A stretch of DNA of 37,019 nucleotides from an uncultured Lachnospiraceae bacterium (GTDB lineage Bacteria > Bacillota > Clostridia > Lachnospirales > Lachnospiraceae). Both the position numbers and the translations under genes were made by a program. The stretch covers positions 1-37,019 of the forward strand of contig CATNCF010000028.1 in the NCBI GenBank assembly GCA_950097145.1, given 5' to 3'. Below, piece after piece: positions 1 through 7,358 of this stretch (the first letter of the stretch is position 1; every line of letters begins with the position of its first letter). The notes beneath the pieces were generated by a model. It did no database searches, was not told the origin of the DNA, and saw only the letters and a list, made by a program, of their open reading frames with translations.

Positions 1-127
1 CAATTGGATCATCTTCTTTCGTCTTTTTATCTTAACTTTACCATAAATACCCAAAAATAAGGATAAAGAAAAAGCAGATATTTTTATATCTGCCTTTTCT
101 ATCAATACCCAAAGTTCAGAAAGAACC
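1..127. repeat. Left copy of 127-bp terminal inverted repeat
   Basis: Bases 1-127 are the exact reverse complement of 36893-37019; identity stops at 128 (g versus the expected t). The repeat contains a terminator-like hairpin (69-98) and a short open frame ending in a stop at about 58-60, which could be the tail of a gene lying outside the window. Read outward from the window, the repeat starts GGTTCTTTCTGAAC, which resembles ISL3-type insertion-sequence ends; that is a resemblance only. The length equals a common assembly k-mer (127), so the true repeat probably continues outside. Confidence 0.95.
69..98 (+). terminator. Terminator-like hairpin in left repeat
   Basis: An 8-bp stem (GCAGATAT with ATATCTGC) around a 4-nt loop is flanked by A-tract and T-tract arms, so it can act in either direction. 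Here it would end transcription of a gene lying to the left, before agrC. Confidence 0.6.
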
Positions 128-174
128 GTTTTGCTTTTGCAACCTTTTTTTTAGTGAATACAGGAAGTTATCTC

Positions 175-1296
175 ATGTTTCATTCTGCATGGGTGAATCT
201 GATAGTAAATTTATTTGGAATTATTCTTCTTACATGTATGTATCTAAAATCTTTGAAAACTAGCTTTTTTATTGGCTGCTCTATTTATTTAATTAATATG
301 ATATGTGATACGGCGGCTACATTGCCCTTTATAGAATACAAGTATGGACAAGAAACCAATAATTTTTCTTCAGTAATTATGGTTTTTCTTTTTTTTATAT
401 GCGAGCTGCTGGCAGAAAAAATTGTGGTTTACAAAAAGGACAAAGATATGGTACAGAATCTGCCTTTAGCGATGATGCTGGTTCCAATATCCAGTATTGT
501 TACGTTTAGTTTGCTGATGTATGTAGAAAGTAGTTCCCAGACTGTTCTTTTAATTGTAACCATAGGATTTTTATTTATTAACTTTTTGCTTTTGTATTTG
601 TACAATATGCTGTTGAGGTTATTTACCCAACATTATGAGAACGAGACTCTAAAACAGAAGGTTAAAATCTATGCAAACCAGATAAAAATTATACTTGAAA
701 GTGAAGAAAAACTGAAACTATTAAAACATGATATGAAACATCATCTGAATGAATTAAAACTGTTAGCAATGAAAGGCAATACATCTTCTATACTGGAATA
801 TATTGAAGATATGGAAATATTTATGAAGAATCCAAATGAGCTCATATCATCTGGAAATATAGAAATAGACAGTGTCATAAATTATATGGTACAACGGGCA
901 AAAACATCTTTGTTAAATGTTAATGTTAAAATACAAATTCCGGAAGAAATTAGTCATTCTTTTGATATTAATATTGTTTTGGGAAATCTTTTGGAAAATG
1001 CAATTGAAGCAGCAGTAAAGACAGAAGAGAAAACTTTAAATGCTATCATTCGGTTAAGTCAGGGAATCTTAAGAATTGAAATAGAAAACAGTTATTCAGA
1101 AGCGGGAGTTCCGCAAGAATTTTTCAAAAATGGACAGGTTTATACTACAAAGAAAGCTCAAGAAAATCATGGCTACGGATTAAAAAGTGTGAGAAAAGTT
1201 GTTGAAAAATATCATGGTATTTTAGAAATTTATCCGAAAGAAGGGCGTTTCTGTGTAAAAGTCATTCTATATCTGGTACAAGCTGATAAAGTTTAA
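175..1296 (+). CDS. agrC: AgrC-like quorum-sensing histidine kinase (GHKL family)
   Basis: Membrane sensor kinase expected to detect a cyclic peptide and phosphorylate a LytTR-type regulator. The first ~150 residues form five or six hydrophobic segments, followed by a helical linker and the dimerisation motif KHDMKHHLNEL with the phospho-acceptor His, as in AgrC. The GHKL ATPase domain shows GNLLENAIEA (N box) and GYGLKSVRKVVEKYHG (G box). I chose ATG 175 because AGGAAG lies 7 nt upstream; the frame is open from GTG 154. No agrA is visible; it may lie left of the repeat. An agrD-like gene and an agrB remnant follow on the same strand. AT-rich compared with the chromosome beyond 4.8 kb. Confidence 0.85.
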   Translation: MFHSAWVNLIVNLFGIILLTCMYLKSLKTSFFIGCSIYLINMICDTAATLPFIEYKYGQETNNFSSVIMVFLFFICELLAEKIVVYKKDKDMVQNLPLAMMLVPISSIVTFSLLMYVESSSQTVLLIVTIGFLFINFLLLYLYNMLLRLFTQHYENETLKQKVKIYANQIKIILESEEKLKLLKHDMKHHLNELKLLAMKGNTSSILEYIEDMEIFMKNPNELISSGNIEIDSVINYMVQRAKTSLLNVNVKIQIPEEISHSFDINIVLGNLLENAIEAAVKTEEKTLNAIIRLSQGILRIEIENSYSEAGVPQEFFKNGQVYTTKKAQENHGYGLKSVRKVVEKYHGILEIYPKEGRFCVKVILYLVQADKV

Positions 1297-1409
1297 AAGG
1301 GAAAATTAAGTTTATAGGTTAATTATGACATTTTTATATCCCATTTTTTACAACAATCGGCATAGAAGAAATATATATGATAATATATTGCGGAGAAAGG
1401 AGGGGCGCA

Positions 1410-1565
1410 ATGAAAGCATCAGTTGCAATAAAAATTAAAAAAGTAATTGCAAAAATTGCAAAGAAATCTGCTAGTATAGAAGCGAATACTGCTTGCCCAT
1501 TATGGAATTATCAGCCAAAAGAGCCGGATGAACTTAATTTCTTTTGTTATCTTTTTTCAATTTGA
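1410..1565 (+). CDS. agrD: AgrD-like cyclic lactone autoinducer precursor
   Basis: A 51-residue peptide precursor. It has an amphipathic Lys/Ala-rich leader (MKASVAIKIKKVIAKIAKK), then NTACPLWNYQPKEPDEL. The Cys followed by aromatic residues and a QPKxP-type acidic tail is the hallmark of clostridial AgrD peptides, where the Cys forms a thiolactone and AgrB cuts the precursor. The ring is probably CPLWN or CPLWNY; the sequence alone cannot decide. The start is well supported by AAAGGAGGGG about 5 nt upstream of ATG 1410. The last residues (NFFCYLFSI) are hydrophobic and unlike normal AgrD ends, and their bases overlap the agrB remnant in another frame, suggesting a deletion fused the two genes. 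Confidence 0.8.
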   Translation: MKASVAIKIKKVIAKIAKKSASIEANTACPLWNYQPKEPDELNFFCYLFSI

Positions 1566-1572
1566 ATGGGAA

Positions 1573-1854
1573 ATGATGACAATATTTTTGATTGCATTAG
1601 CCTTTTCAATAATTATATTTTTTTTAGCACCTGTAGGTAACCCTAATAAGCCTTTAGATGAACTAGAGCATAAAATGTATCAAATGAAATCAAGGGGGTT
1701 TTTGTTGGTGGAAGGAATGGTGTTGTGTTTTGCTTTATGTTTTAAGCAAGAAAGAATGGTTATTGCAATTACTATATGCTTTTTTAGGGCAGTGATTTCT
1801 CGAATAATAAATTTTTTAAATCATAGGAGAGAAAGATTATGGATATTAGTATAA
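1573..1854 (+). pseudogene. agrB: AgrB C-terminal fragment (N-terminal catalytic part missing)
   Basis: AgrB is the membrane cysteine protease that matures AgrD. This frame (open from 1528, ATG codons at 1573 and 1576) encodes a hydrophobic segment followed by FFLAPVGNPNKPLDELEHK, a typical AgrB motif, and two more membrane segments. A full AgrB is about 190-210 residues. Only the C-terminal ~93 are present, so the region carrying the catalytic His and Cys is absent. No good Shine-Dalgarno precedes the fragment, and its upstream frame runs into the agrD tail, consistent with a deletion. The end overlaps the next gene (start 1839). Processing of the AgrD peptide would need an AgrB from elsewhere. 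Confidence 0.8.
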
Positions 1855-2441
1855 ATAATGTAATCGGCAATCCGTTTGCAGAAATGGTTTATGATGATCA
1901 AAAAAATGTTAGAGAGCCATTTCAAATGCAGATGGAAAACAAAGACAGCATGGAAAAGGTGGAAGAAGTATCAGAAGGTGAAGTATTAGGTATCGGCTTT
2001 CTGAAAGATTCAGACAGCGATATTTCTTATGGCATGGCAGCAAGATATGCAGAGGAATTCACAAAAGATCATCCCATTGTTCAAGTTCTGCTTCGTAAAC
2101 CAAATAACGAAGTGGAGTATTATAATGTGGATATTACCAAAGTAAATCCAGCCAATGCTACGGAATTAGAAATGTTTGCGCTTTGCAATTACATGGATGA
2201 TAAAAATCCAGGGGCAAGAGGAAAATTTGGAAGCTGGCAAACTTTGAAGTGTATTGACATAAACGCTTGTTCCAATGGGTATACATTTGATACCGGATTA
2301 TTAGAAAACTTTGCATCTTCCAAAAAAAATTGGATTGGAATATGTAGGATGATGATGGATGAATATTTGGGGGCTGGGATTTTCAAACAATACAAAGATT
2401 GTATTAATTTGAGTAGTGAATTTTCTAAATTTATTTCATAA
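1839..2441 (+). CDS. Unrecognised cytoplasmic protein downstream of agr
   Basis: I do not recognise this 200-residue protein. It has no signal peptide or membrane segment and looks soluble, mixed alpha/beta. The N-terminus MDISINNVIGNPFAEM is followed by an acidic linker (residues ~25-50) and a compact domain with WQTLKCIDINACSNGYTFDTG near residue 135. AGGAGAG lies 7 nt before ATG 1839, so it is probably translated. It overlaps the agrB fragment by 16 bases and precedes another unknown with a similar short N-terminal style (MNITGIGSV). The position suggests cargo or output of the agr locus; that is inference from neighbourhood only. Confidence 0.6.
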   Translation: MDISINNVIGNPFAEMVYDDQKNVREPFQMQMENKDSMEKVEEVSEGEVLGIGFLKDSDSDISYGMAARYAEEFTKDHPIVQVLLRKPNNEVEYYNVDITKVNPANATELEMFALCNYMDDKNPGARGKFGSWQTLKCIDINACSNGYTFDTGLLENFASSKKNWIGICRMMMDEYLGAGIFKQYKDCINLSSEFSKFIS

Positions 2442-2486
2442 TCATAATTTGCACCATATTTATGTAGCAGTAGAAGGAGGAAATGA

Positions 2487-3317
2487 ATGAATATTACCGG
2501 AATTGGGTCTGTCCAGACTTATATTTATAATTCACAGACAGGAAAATTGTCAAGCAAAGATGGTTCTCCCGATGAATTTGTGGATTATTTCAACGGAACA
2601 TTGTCTGCAGAATCTTCAACCATCCTCAATGGGTATGATATAGCGAAAAGATCAGGAATAAAAAATGTAATTGAGATGGCATATGCCAAAGGGTCATTTC
2701 AGGGAAACAGTGCATGGGTTGCTTCTGACACAACAGAATGTGAGATTACTTGCAAGATTGTTAGTGGAGAGGAGTTCACATACACTGTAAATGGGGATAA
2801 AGTATTGACGTGTTATGCGCCAGCTACGCTTTCGTTGGAAGAAATGGAGGGCTGGGGAAAAAATATTCCATTTAAGACACATCAGTCAAAGGCTTGTGAT
2901 TTTGCAACAAACAGTATGAATTTTGCAGTGGGTGATGTGTTTGATTTGGGAAATGGTTATAAATTAAAGGTAGGGGAGAAGTGTGTGGAGGCTGATGGTT
3001 ATGGTAACGGGAATGCAGCCGATGATGAAAAAGTCCGTCATTTGGAATATGGTTTGAATGCACTTATTCATTTTGCGGATCAACAGTGGCCAGCTGCCTT
3101 AATTTGGAAGGAACATACGCCTATGCTGTTAAGTTTGCTTGAAGAATTGGGAATAGATACAAGTAGAGAATTTTCTCTAAATGGAACGAAGTGTATTGTG
3201 GAAAATGGAAGAATTGGGGAGGCAGGGAATAAATGGTTCATTCCAAGTGTTGCTCATGATAATGCATTAAAGCGCAATGAAGAATTGCTTTCCAAATTGT
3301 TGTCTACTCAGAAATAA
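2487..3317 (+). CDS. Unrecognised soluble protein, agr-linked
   Basis: A 276-residue soluble protein without signal peptide. The N-terminal stretch MNITGIGSVQTYIYNSQTGK and the following KDGSPDEFVDYFNGTLSAES look like a conserved module. I have the impression of similar unnamed proteins in Lachnospiraceae but cannot name a family. The middle is beta-rich (ITCKIVSGEEFTYTVNGDKV) and the C-terminal half contains a helical EWxEHTPMLLSLLEELGI-like stretch. AAGGAGG sits about 7 nt before ATG 2487; an overlapping ATG at 2483 is in another frame. The 45-nt gap from the previous gene suggests one operon. A promoter-like site and a terminator follow at 3346 and 3428. Confidence 0.6.
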   Translation: MNITGIGSVQTYIYNSQTGKLSSKDGSPDEFVDYFNGTLSAESSTILNGYDIAKRSGIKNVIEMAYAKGSFQGNSAWVASDTTECEITCKIVSGEEFTYTVNGDKVLTCYAPATLSLEEMEGWGKNIPFKTHQSKACDFATNSMNFAVGDVFDLGNGYKLKVGEKCVEADGYGNGNAADDEKVRHLEYGLNALIHFADQQWPAALIWKEHTPMLLSLLEELGIDTSREFSLNGTKCIVENGRIGEAGNKWFIPSVAHDNALKRNEELLSKLLSTQK

Positions 3318-3356
3318 TGGTTTAAAAGTATAAAAGCTATTTTGTTATAATTTATT

Positions 3357-3474
3357 CGCTTGGACCTAAACGGAGAGCGATTTCAGTTCTGAACGATAGA
3401 GGAACTGTAGAGGATAAGGAATTTATGGAAGTGGCGCAGCTATGCTTTAAAATGGCAGCACCACTTCTTTTTTA
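3357..3474 (+). ncRNA. Candidate small RNA or structured 3' UTR
   Basis: A TATAAT box lies at 3346-3351 with a weak -35 (TTAAAA, about 18 nt upstream). About 115 nt later there is a strong intrinsic terminator. Between them CAGTTC pairs with GAACTG to form an internal hairpin. This layout fits a short independent transcript, or simply the 3' end of the upstream gene. An open frame without a start codon also crosses this stretch, so a gene remnant is another possibility. Confidence 0.3.
3428..3473 (+). terminator. Intrinsic terminator
   Basis: GAAGTGG (3428-3434) pairs with CCACTTC (3461-3467), followed by a T-run. It ends either the preceding gene or the candidate small RNA. Confidence 0.7.
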
Positions 3475-3750
3475 CACATATTTAGAGGAAAATTATATTA
3501 AGAAGCATTTTTTGATGAAAAACAGTGCAATAGCGACTATTGCTATTCAAATTATATTAGTTATGCGGGTAAAGATATGAAAAAGCTTGAAAATATCCTT
3601 GCTATTTTATAAGAAGAAAGTTTTATAAGGATTTGGCAAAATTTCTCTCAAATAGTTTTATTTTTATATGATGTTCTGTTTTTATTAAGGGAAGTAGAGC
3701 TTTACGTTAGAAAAGGTGAAAAGTCCATATATTTGGAAGTTAAATAATGT
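3474..3750. other. Gene-poor AT-rich stretch
   Basis: Between the two terminators at 3428-3473 and 3751-3782 I see no credible gene. An open frame without a start codon covers about 3370-3580 and ends VMRVKI before a stop; it may be a decayed gene but matches nothing I know. Near 3596-3634 there is a weak inverted repeat (ATCCTT and AAGGAT). Confidence 0.5.
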
Positions 3751-3782
3751 AGGCGAGTCGGTGATGGCTCGTCTTTTTTTTG
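3751..3782 (+). terminator. Intrinsic terminator upstream of sigma leader
   Basis: AGGCGAGTC pairs with GGCTCGTCT (two G-T wobbles) around a 6-nt loop, followed by eight T residues. It lies 165 nt before the sigma-factor gene and insulates or attenuates transcription into it. Confidence 0.7.
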
Positions 3783-3902
3783 ATACCAAAAATTGGAATA
3801 TTATGACGAATCCCATATTTTTTATGTGTGGACAGCATAAAGAACAGGTTATATTTGTTGAAATATATCAACAAAGGCTATTTCACAGAATACGTTCCCC
3901 AC

Positions 3903-3939
3903 CCTCCAATCTGGATTTTTAAAAATTTCAGATTGGAGG
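3903..3939 (+). promoter_or_regulatory. Hairpin sequestering the ribosome binding site
   Basis: CCTCCAATCTG (3903-3913) is perfectly complementary to CAGATTGGAGG (3929-3939). The second arm contains the GGAGG Shine-Dalgarno of the gene starting at 3947. The 11-bp stem would block translation unless it is opened, for example by a factor, a second RNA or ongoing transcription from upstream. Confidence 0.75.
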
Positions 3940-3946
3940 AAAGGAC

Positions 3947-4729
3947 ATGGAGAATAAACGTCCAAAGAGAAGGAAAGATAAATACAATCCTTATAGCTTA
4001 AGGGAAACAGCGGGGCATTATTATGTTTCTTTTAAGGATGGGCAAAATATCTTGCAAGAAATTGAAATCAGTGAACATATTTTCCAGGCTTTTAATGACT
4101 TTGAATTGGAAGATTTAGTTTATCTGAACGTATGGGACAGGCATCTGGAACAGTCCGAAGTATGTGAGCAGACATTGAACCAAAGGGCATTTCAGAAACC
4201 AGAGGGCATAGAGGAGAGTGTGTTGGACATGCTTGAGATGGAGCAGTTACATAAGGCAATTGTAAATTTGCCGGAGTTTCAGAGGCGCAGGATTGTTCAG
4301 TATTATTTTGAAGGATTGACATATCAGCAGATTGCCAGGAAAGAGCTTATCAGGGTAAAAGCTGAATTAGAGCGGGTGCTGAAATTAAAGAAATCAGTCT
4401 ATGAAGATTATAAAGAGGGGATGATTTCAAAAGAAGAATTTTTTACTTACCGCGAAGATTACCTGAAAAAAGAAGAGCTTTATAAAAAACAGACAGAAAC
4501 ATTGGAAGAAAAAATGAAAGAAAGCGTTACGGAGGATGTATTTCAGACGCCGTGGCTGAAAAGGCTGCTGGAAATGAGAGACATTGAAAAACTGGATAGA
4601 GAAGTGATTGTAGAGATGGTAGATCAGATTGTTGTGTATGAGAATCGCAAAATTAAAATCAGTTACAATTTTGGAAACGAATTGGAACATTTGTTTTCTA
4701 GTGTATATCAGGAAAGTAAAGTGGTTTAA
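3947..4729 (+). pseudogene. Chimera: sigma-70-like factor N-part fused to serine recombinase C-part
   Basis: Residues 1 to ~132 match the small sigma-70-family factors of clostridial conjugative elements: KRRKDKYNPYSLRE start, FELEDLVYLNVWDRHLEQSE, then region 4 with LPEFQRRRIVQYYFEGLTYQQIARKE. Region 4 stops before the DNA-recognition helix. From ~134 the sequence changes to the coiled-coil tail of a large serine recombinase (RVKAELERVLKLKKSVYEDYKEGMISKEEF ... TPWLKRLLEMRDIEKLDREVIVEMVDQIVVYE ... LEHLFSS). The frame is intact (260 residues), so the chimera could be translated. Both parts are incomplete: no recombinase catalytic or DNA-binding domain, and no complete sigma helix-turn-helix. 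The simplest explanation is an internal deletion of an integrated element that joined two genes near its right end. Confidence 0.8.
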
Positions 4730-4797
4730 ATATAGCACATATGAAAATCCCCAAAACAAGGGATTTTGAGAAGAACAAGAAATATTTGCGCATATAA

Positions 4798-5535
4798 CAT
4801 CCGGCACATGGCGGTTATGACAATGGGGCTTCTTTTCAGGGCAGAAAAGAGAAGGATGATACACTTCAGGTAACTCTTGCAGTTGGACAGAAACTGAAAG
4901 ACGCCGGATATAATGTGTTGTATACAAGAACTACCGACCGTTATGATTCTCCTTTCGAAAAGGCACAGATTGCCAATCGTTCCGGTGCAGATTATTTCAT
5001 TTCTTTCCACAGAAATTCAGGAACAAATCCCAATACTTATAATGGAACCCAGGCTTTGGTGTATGCAGCGGACACAGAAGCAGAACGCATTGGAGAGATG
5101 ATCAACCAGGAATTGGTGGACTTTGGATTTCAAGATCTGGGGGTGGTAGAACGTCCGGGACTGGTAGTGCTGAGACGGACACAAATGCCGGCGGTGCTGA
5201 TGGAACTTGGTTTTATCAACAATGATATGGATAATCAGATGTTTGATCAGCGTTTTGATGAAATGGTAGACGCCATTGTAACTGGAGTGGAACAGGCTAT
5301 TCCCTTGGATAGTTCAGCGGATCGTTACGGAGTTCAGGTGGGATTATTCCGCCATGAATCCAATGCAGAATATCTGAAAGAGCAGTTGGAGAGCCAGGGA
5401 TATTTTGTGACTGTGCGCAGAGATGAACCCTATTATGCAGTAGTGGTGGGAAGAGAAAATACCTTGGAAGATGCGAAAGCGCTTCAGGATCAGCTCCGGC
5501 AGGACGGTTACGATACCCTTGTAGTCAGAGCCTGA
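4798..5535 (+). pseudogene. 5'-truncated N-acetylmuramoyl-L-alanine amidase with SPOR domain
   Basis: Zinc amidase (Amidase_3) that cleaves peptide side chains from peptidoglycan. The remaining frame begins HPAHGGYDNGAS, where DPxHGG is expected, so the Asp codon GAT reads CAT directly after an in-frame stop (4795-4797). Metal and catalytic residues remain visible: His in AHGG, Glu in GRKEKDDT, His in SFHRNS and Glu in VLMELGFINND. A SPOR peptidoglycan-binding domain covers the last ~75 residues (YGVQVGLFRHESNAEYL to DTLVVRA). Signal or anchor and the first beta strands are missing, and no 5' half is seen in the window. The break coincides with the end of the mobile-element remnant, so insertion there is likely. 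Internal starts (e.g. ATG 4915) would omit zinc ligands. Confidence 0.85.
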
Positions 5536-5571
5536 AATTGGCAGGATTGCCAAAGATTATTGAAAAAGGTC

Positions 5572-5600
5572 TTTACAATGCCAGGGATGTCTTGTATAAT
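5572..5600 (+). promoter_or_regulatory. Sigma-A-type promoter for TadZ-like gene
   Basis: TTTACA (5572-5577) and TATAAT (5595-5600) are separated by exactly 17 nt. The leader to ATG 5761 would be about 150 nt; I see no recognisable riboswitch in it. Confidence 0.75.
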
Positions 5601-5760
5601 AGTCGCATCTTTTGTTGAATAGAAGTCTTAAATTGCCAATGAGTTCAGCACGTAATCTGTGCAGCCATCCCAAAATGATTATGAACAATCTAAATATCTC
5701 TTACAAAAACAGCCGGATAGAATTGATATTCCTCCGATAAGAATTTAAGGAGAGGTATGA

Positions 5761-6612
5761 ATGAAAATTGCATTTTGGAGTGAACAGCCAGAGGCAGGGA
5801 CTACGTTTAATCTTGCGGTAACAGCATGTGCGGCGGTATTGATGCATCCCTTGTCAATTGCAGTGGTTTCCGGAGGATACCATGATGAGATGCTGGAGAA
5901 AAAATTTTTTGGGAAGACAGATTGTTTTTCATGGGAAGCGGAGCGCCAACATGATTTAGAGATGGAATCCATTCTGGCGGCAGAATCTGAAGAATATTTT
6001 GCCGTAAGGGGACTGGACTGCCTTCTTCGCAAAGAGCGCCGTGAAGAGCTGACAGAACTAGCAGTGAAAGCGAATATGCGCCAGGTCATCAGAGATAAAA
6101 TGTACTGTCTGCCTTCCAGTGTAAAACCAGAACAGGAATGGTGGCATCAGGACAGTTTGTTTCTGCGTATGGGCAGGGTTATGGATGCTGTGGAGTCTTA
6201 TTTTGATTTGGTATTTATTGACTGTGGAAACAGGCGGGATGATTATGCCCAGGAAGTCTTACAGAGGGCAGATGTCTGTGTCTTGAATATGAGGCAGGAC
6301 AGGGAGCATATCGGTGATTTTTATCAGAATCCTCCCAGATACCGGGGAGAGACATTCTTTCTGTTAGGAAAATATTTTGAAGATGCTCTGTATAACCGGG
6401 AAAATCTCCAGAGGCTTTACCGGATGGAAGAGAACAGGCTTGGGGCCATTCCCTATAATCTTCGTCTTCAGACGGCAGGCCAGATGGGGAAGATTAAGAA
6501 TGGAGTAATAAATTGCATGGGCGGCGGAGCAGGGTGCCGGCAGGGGGAATTTGCCAGAGAACTGGTAAGGACCACGAATCTGATTTTGAAACTTGCTGGG
6601 ATGCTTGCCTGA
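5761..6612 (+). CDS. TadZ/MinD-like protein with degenerate nucleotide site
   Basis: A 283-residue protein with the start expected of a ParA/MinD/TadZ ATPase (MKIAFWSEQPEAGTTFNLAV) but lacking the deviant Walker A signature: the loop reads SEQPEAGTT, without the usual GGxGKT lysines. A Walker-B-like strand remains (FDLVFIDCGNRRDDYAQEVLQRADVCVLNMRQD). Such degenerate proteins occur with Tad/Flp pilus or related secretion clusters as localisation factors. Here no pilus or secretion gene is nearby, so the gene is an orphan in this window. GGAGAGG lies before ATG 5761. Expressed alone from its promoter and closed by a strong terminator. Function beyond a possible scaffolding role is unknown. Confidence 0.6.
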   Translation: MKIAFWSEQPEAGTTFNLAVTACAAVLMHPLSIAVVSGGYHDEMLEKKFFGKTDCFSWEAERQHDLEMESILAAESEEYFAVRGLDCLLRKERREELTELAVKANMRQVIRDKMYCLPSSVKPEQEWWHQDSLFLRMGRVMDAVESYFDLVFIDCGNRRDDYAQEVLQRADVCVLNMRQDREHIGDFYQNPPRYRGETFFLLGKYFEDALYNRENLQRLYRMEENRLGAIPYNLRLQTAGQMGKIKNGVINCMGGGAGCRQGEFARELVRTTNLILKLAGMLA

Positions 6613-6626
6613 GACAGTAAGATACC

Positions 6627-6649
6627 AAAAGGGTGCGCTGCACCCTTTT
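6627..6649. terminator. Bidirectional terminator
   Basis: AAAAGGGTGC and GCACCCTTTT form a perfect 10-bp stem with a 3-nt loop between the convergent TadZ-like gene and cyclophilin. Confidence 0.9.
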
Positions 6650-6660
6650 CGTATACACTG

Positions 6661-7182
6661 TCAGCATGTTTCAGGTTCGGGATAACTTTCGCCAAAGGTT
6701 TCTACCGTCACTTTTTTCAATACCTGGGGTTCCAGGGGGCGGTCAGAATAATCTGTAGCAGTTTCCGCGATGTTGTTCACATACTCCATACCCTCTGTAA
6801 TTTTGCCGAAGGCCGCATAAGCGCCGTCTAAATGAGGAGAGTCCTGGTGCATAATGAAGAACTGGGAACCGGCAGAGTCCGGAACCATGGTACGTGCCAT
6901 AGAGAGTACGCCAGCACTGTGTTTTAAGTTATTTGTAAATCCGTTTTGGGAGAATTCACCAGGGATGCAGTAGCCGGGGCCTCCGGTTCCTGTGCCCTCA
7001 GGACATCCGCCCTGAATCATAAATCCACGGATAACACGGTGAAAACACAGGCCGTCGTAATAACCCTTGGCGATAAGGCTTATGAAGTTATTCACGGTGT
7101 TTGGGGCGATCTCAGGATAGAGCTCAGCTTTCATAGTGTTGCCGTTTTCCATTTCAAATGTTACAATTGGGTTCTGTGCCAT
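6661..7182 (-). CDS. ppiB: Peptidyl-prolyl cis-trans isomerase, cyclophilin type
   Basis: Cytoplasmic cyclophilin that isomerises Xaa-Pro bonds. Clear family motifs are present: FHRVIRGFMIQGG (catalytic Arg in FHRV), GTGTGGPGYCIPGEF, SAGVLSMARTMVPDSAGSQFFIM and the substrate-binding region LDGAYAAFGKITEGMEYV. No signal peptide; length typical for PpiB. I place the start at 7182 (MAQNPIV), where AGAGG is about 9 nt upstream; the ATG two codons earlier (7188) is too close to it. Monocistronic and convergent with the TadZ-like gene. Its own promoter lies at 7216-7244. Confidence 0.95.
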   Translation of the reverse strand: MAQNPIVTFEMENGNTMKAELYPEIAPNTVNNFISLIAKGYYDGLCFHRVIRGFMIQGGCPEGTGTGGPGYCIPGEFSQNGFTNNLKHSAGVLSMARTMVPDSAGSQFFIMHQDSPHLDGAYAAFGKITEGMEYVNNIAETATDYSDRPLEPQVLKKVTVETFGESYPEPETC

Positions 7183-7215
7183 ATTCATTTACCTCTTTTC
7201 TTAGAATCATGTACT

Positions 7216-7244
7216 ATTATACATGTAACCGCGAATTTCGTAAA
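7216..7244 (-). promoter_or_regulatory. Promoter for ppiB
   Basis: On the minus strand, TTTACG (7244-7239) and TATAAT (7221-7216) are separated by 17 nt, about 30 nt upstream of the start codon. Confidence 0.7.
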
Positions 7245-7358
7245 GGCAGAATACTGTCGACAGGAATTGCGTATATTTTTGGAGGGTCAATGATATTCTT
7301 TTAGAAAAATTTTACTTCATCGATGTGCCATCGATATACGAAAGGGGAACTAACATTC

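Noticed and set aside
3716-3922. 68-codon open frame upstream of the sigma chimera
   Set aside because: It runs through a terminator and into the ribosome-site hairpin; no Shine-Dalgarno and no protein-like pattern.
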